A stretch of 64,000 bases of DNA from Fictibacillus solisalsi (GTDB taxonomy: Bacteria > Bacillota > Bacilli > Bacillales > Fictibacillaceae). Both the position numbers and the translations under genes were made by a program. This document shows positions 62,213 to 64,000 of the stretch, one piece after another; within the stretch, counting starts at the first letter, position 1, and each line of letters begins with the position of its first letter. A model generated the notes under the pieces. The model saw only the letters and a program-made list of their open reading frames with translations, was not told where the DNA came from and did not search any database. Location: contig NZ_FNHW01000001.1 of assembly GCF_900103485.1 (NCBI RefSeq), forward strand, positions 2,625,057 to 2,689,056, given 5' to 3'.

Positions 62213-62253
62213 AAGAAAGAAGCCTCTTCAATCATAGTCGGTTCTTTCTTTTG
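62213..62253 (+). terminator. Terminator after the small arsenic-island genes
   Basis: AAGAAAGAA ... TTCTTTCTT arms followed by TT. The loop is long, so it is of moderate strength. Confidence 0.6.
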
Positions 62254-62848
62254 CATGTATTGAATGCAAATATCGTTTTAGTTACAATATGTGACTTGAG
62301 GCATTAACTTTCCAGGAATATTTTGTAGTATTAAGTGGAATTATGCTTAAATCCTGATTTAAATTATTACTCGAAGAAAGTATATGCTTCATAATTAAAC
62401 TTTCTGAAAACATATGTTTCTTCAGAATTCTTTGATATAAATAAAGGCTCTTCATTGTTTGTGTAGGCCAATAAACCACCAACGATGACTTTTCCATTCC
62501 ACCAATGAGCACTTATAGACTGAATGTTTTATTCGGCAAGATAGACCCATTAATAAAAACCATGTTTAACGCGATCATGGTTTTTTATTGTGTATTTTTC
62601 TTATGGAGAAAACATAAGGGTTAGATCGCTAAGGAAATCAAGAATAAAGGAAAGCAGCTTGTCGTATGGTTGTCTTTGCTACAAAAATGATTTGTGAATT
62701 CGTTATAGAAACCTTCTTTTCCCAATCATTTCGTATGCCTATTTTTTCTCTTACAGATACTTGTCCAAACGAAAAAGGACATACCTGAATAATCTAAAGA
62801 ACAGAGCAAAATCATTATATTTTCTCTGTACTTTAAGGAGGGATATCT
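62254..62848. other. Gene-poor stretch
   Basis: No convincing gene. A minus-strand frame at about 62391-62522 reads WNGKVIVGGLLAYTNNEEP then FISKNSEETYVFRKFNYEAYT, which looks protein-like but has no start and no match I can name; it may be a remnant. AAAAACCATG ... CATGGTTTTTT (62557-62590) is a terminator-like hairpin. Confidence 0.4.
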
Positions 62849-63070
62849 ATGCCAAAAAGGTCTGGAAAGAGAAGTTCGAAACGTTCTTCTAAACGATCTT
62901 CTTCTCATCATAAGCATTCTTCTAGACGTTCTTCAAAACGTTCTTCAAGTTCTTCTCATCATAAGCATTCTTCTAGACAATCTTCAAAACGTTCTTCAAA
63001 ATGCAGACGTTCATCAAGTTCATCAATTTTTGTTTGTAAAAAGAAGAAAAAACGCCGTAGCAGTTGCTAA
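62849..63070 (+). CDS. CotG-like Ser/Arg/Lys/His-rich spore protein
   Basis: A 73-aa, extremely basic, low-complexity protein built from short repeats (KRSSKRSSKRSS, SHHKHSSRR, SHHKHSSRQ), with a C-terminal SSIFVCKKKKKRRSSC. Ser-Lys/Arg repeats of this kind characterise CotG-type coat and exosporium proteins, which CotH-family kinases phosphorylate. TAAGGAGGG lies before ATG 62849. Two Cys near the C-terminus could crosslink it. The assignment rests on composition only. Confidence 0.7.
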   Translation: MPKRSGKRSSKRSSKRSSSHHKHSSRRSSKRSSSSSHHKHSSRQSSKRSSKCRRSSSSSIFVCKKKKKRRSSC

Positions 63071-63458
63071 GATTGATGTCTAGTGTACAAACATTTATTA
63101 CGATAAATGCATAATATAGAGTGGAAAAGTGAATAAAAGTTTTCACTTTTCCACTCAACGCCCATGAGAACGCCTAATATGTGAAAAGCAAAAGAGGGAG
63201 ACCAATAACTGGTTTCCCTCTTTTGACTACCTCCATTATAAGAGTTCTAACAATATTTCATTAATTTTCCCAGTAAAAGGAATTATTTATCGACTGCCTT
63301 GTTTTCCACCAAAATAAGGAAATTCCTCTTTTAAAACAAATTCTCGGCAAAAAAAAGATGCTAGTTAATAGCATCTCTACTTATGATAATTTTAAAAACA
63401 TCAATTTTCCCAGAGTATGTTGAAGCATATGTTAAACTTTTGGTTCAAGTCAAACAAT
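63071..63458. other. Intergenic stretch with three hairpins, no gene
   Basis: A perfect 15-base dyad (63119-63133 / 63142-63156) without a T tail; a terminator-like AAAGAGGGA ... TTTCCCTCTTTT hairpin (about 63191-63225, plus strand) that could end the CotG-like message; and GATGCTA-TTAAC-TAGCATC with eight T on the minus strand (63349-63375). Confidence 0.6.
63349..63375 (-). terminator. Second terminator downstream of tmRNA
   Basis: GATGCTA-TTAAC-TAGCATC followed by eight T on the minus strand, backing up the tmRNA terminator. Confidence 0.75.
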
Positions 63459-63489
63459 AAAAAACCACCAAACAGTTATGTATTGGTGG
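63459..63489 (-). terminator. tmRNA terminator
   Basis: The 3'-terminal CCACCA of tmRNA (63489-63484) pairs with TGGTGG (63470-63465), followed by six T on the minus strand. The mature 3' end is therefore released by trimming. Confidence 0.8.
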
Positions 63490-63844
63490 AGACGGTGGGA
63501 GTCGAACCCACGTCCAAAGATAACGGCACTTAAGCTTCTACGAGTGTAGTCGATATATTCGCGTTTCGCGACTTCAGCTGCCTATCGACAGGCGTTTGAA
63601 GTGCTAGCCTGATTGTGCTCTTCCTTCGTCCTCAGGCGGAGGACAGCCGGCGTAGCCCACTAAGAGTGAGACCCTTACCCTACCACATGGGCGATGGAGG
63701 GAGGATCAGCTAAAGTGCTATTACGCAGCTAAAGCTAGGTTGTTGTTAGTTTTGCCAGTTATAGGCGTTGGCGTTTTAACGAGGCCGACCCCCTCGACTC
63801 GCAACTTAAGCTCGAACTACCCCTGTCGAATCCGTAACGTCCCC
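63484..63844 (-). ncRNA. ssrA: Transfer-messenger RNA
   Basis: tmRNA of 361 bases that rescues stalled ribosomes. The 5' end GGGGACGTTACGGATTCGACA and the 3' end GTTCGACTCCCACCGTCTCCACCA form the alanyl acceptor and T arm, with CCA encoded. The tag frame (63756-63721, minus strand) encodes GKTNNNLALAA and a TAA stop, so with the charged Ala the tag is AGKTNNNLALAA, ending in LALAA for ClpXP. It is shorter than the 15-residue tag of B. subtilis. Confidence 0.97.
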
Positions 63845-63923
63845 ATGATAGAAATCCCGGGGTGAATCTTACGGGAAGTTAAAGCTGCTGCAACTTTTTA
63901 TTCAGTTGTTAGCAACACAATAA

Positions 63924-63952
63924 AGTATAGCATTTTTACGCGATTTTTTCAA
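63924..63952 (-). promoter_or_regulatory. ssrA promoter
   Basis: TTGAAA (63952-63947), 17-base spacer, TATACT (63929-63924) on the minus strand, giving a precursor with a 5' leader of about 70 bases before the mature end at 63844. Confidence 0.75.
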
Positions 63953-64000
63953 TCGGACACACTATCCAGTTTATGCCTTTTGACGATCCCTGAATGCGCG

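Noticed and set aside
62282-62512. Minus-strand 76-codon frame in the gap after the arsenic genes
   Set aside because: No ribosome site and odd composition; another frame over the same bases looks more protein-like, so at most this is a remnant.

Overview
The window is chromosomal DNA of a low-GC, endospore-forming Firmicute of the family Bacillaceae. The evidence is a gerA-gerB-gerC germinant receptor operon, a CotG-like Ser/Arg/Lys-rich spore protein, strong AGGAGG-type ribosome sites, several TTG starts, and many genes resembling Bacillus subtilis families (YwrD, HxlRAB, LnrJKLMN, YfiYZ-YfhA-YusV, YdgIJ, PurU, NupG). The genus cannot be fixed from the sequence alone; a Fictibacillus-like bacillus would fit. 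There is no prophage, complete insertion sequence or CRISPR array.

Layout. 1-3618 (minus): germinant receptor operon, its C subunit cut by the window edge. 3823-6233 (plus): an MFS pump and a split threonine/serine exporter. 6281-9063 (minus): gamma-glutamyltransferase plus two half-size chromate transporters. 9258-14639 (minus): a five-gene peptide/glutathione-type ABC importer whose upstream region resembles that of the gamma-glutamyltransferase gene. 14811-16347: a decay zone with aldo/keto reductase and HD-GYP remnants around one unknown internally duplicated protein. 16361-20701: Lrp and HxlR regulators, then a ribulose-monophosphate formaldehyde module (hxlA, hxlB) followed by an SDR and a zinc alcohol dehydrogenase. 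20741-25991 (minus): linearmycin-resistance-like two-component system and ABC exporter. 26130-31096: an atypical Nramp transporter with a structured leader, a DUF3870 protein, alkaline phosphatase under a PhoP box, a lipoprotein and a DedA protein. 31178-36234 (minus): MATE pump, GIY-YIG protein, DUF2087 regulator, a guanine-type riboswitch with a nucleoside transporter, and purU.

36459-37255 is a shattered NERD-domain gene downstream of five helically phased repeats. It is followed by an AlkD-like protein, an RND exporter carrying a Gly/Gln tandem repeat with its divergent TetR regulator, and an ApbE/ferric-reductase-like operon. Then come a MarR-nitroreductase-monooxygenase operon, a response regulator-kinase-PepSY operon with a second PepSY gene, a TetR-DHA2 pump pair and a Fur-controlled siderophore importer. 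55793-58402 holds a damaged cupin gene, a headless TetR, and an adhA/merR divergent pair with classical MerR promoter geometry.

58535-62195 is an arsenic island: arsR-arsB-arsC, then a divergent arsI / second arsR pair, then two tiny unknown genes, one ending in a cysteine cluster. ATCAA-N6-TTGAT operators occur at both divergent promoters and twice more in front of the tiny genes, which makes those genes probable new members of the arsenic response. This is the best candidate in the window for something undescribed. The window closes with the CotG-like gene and ssrA (tmRNA).
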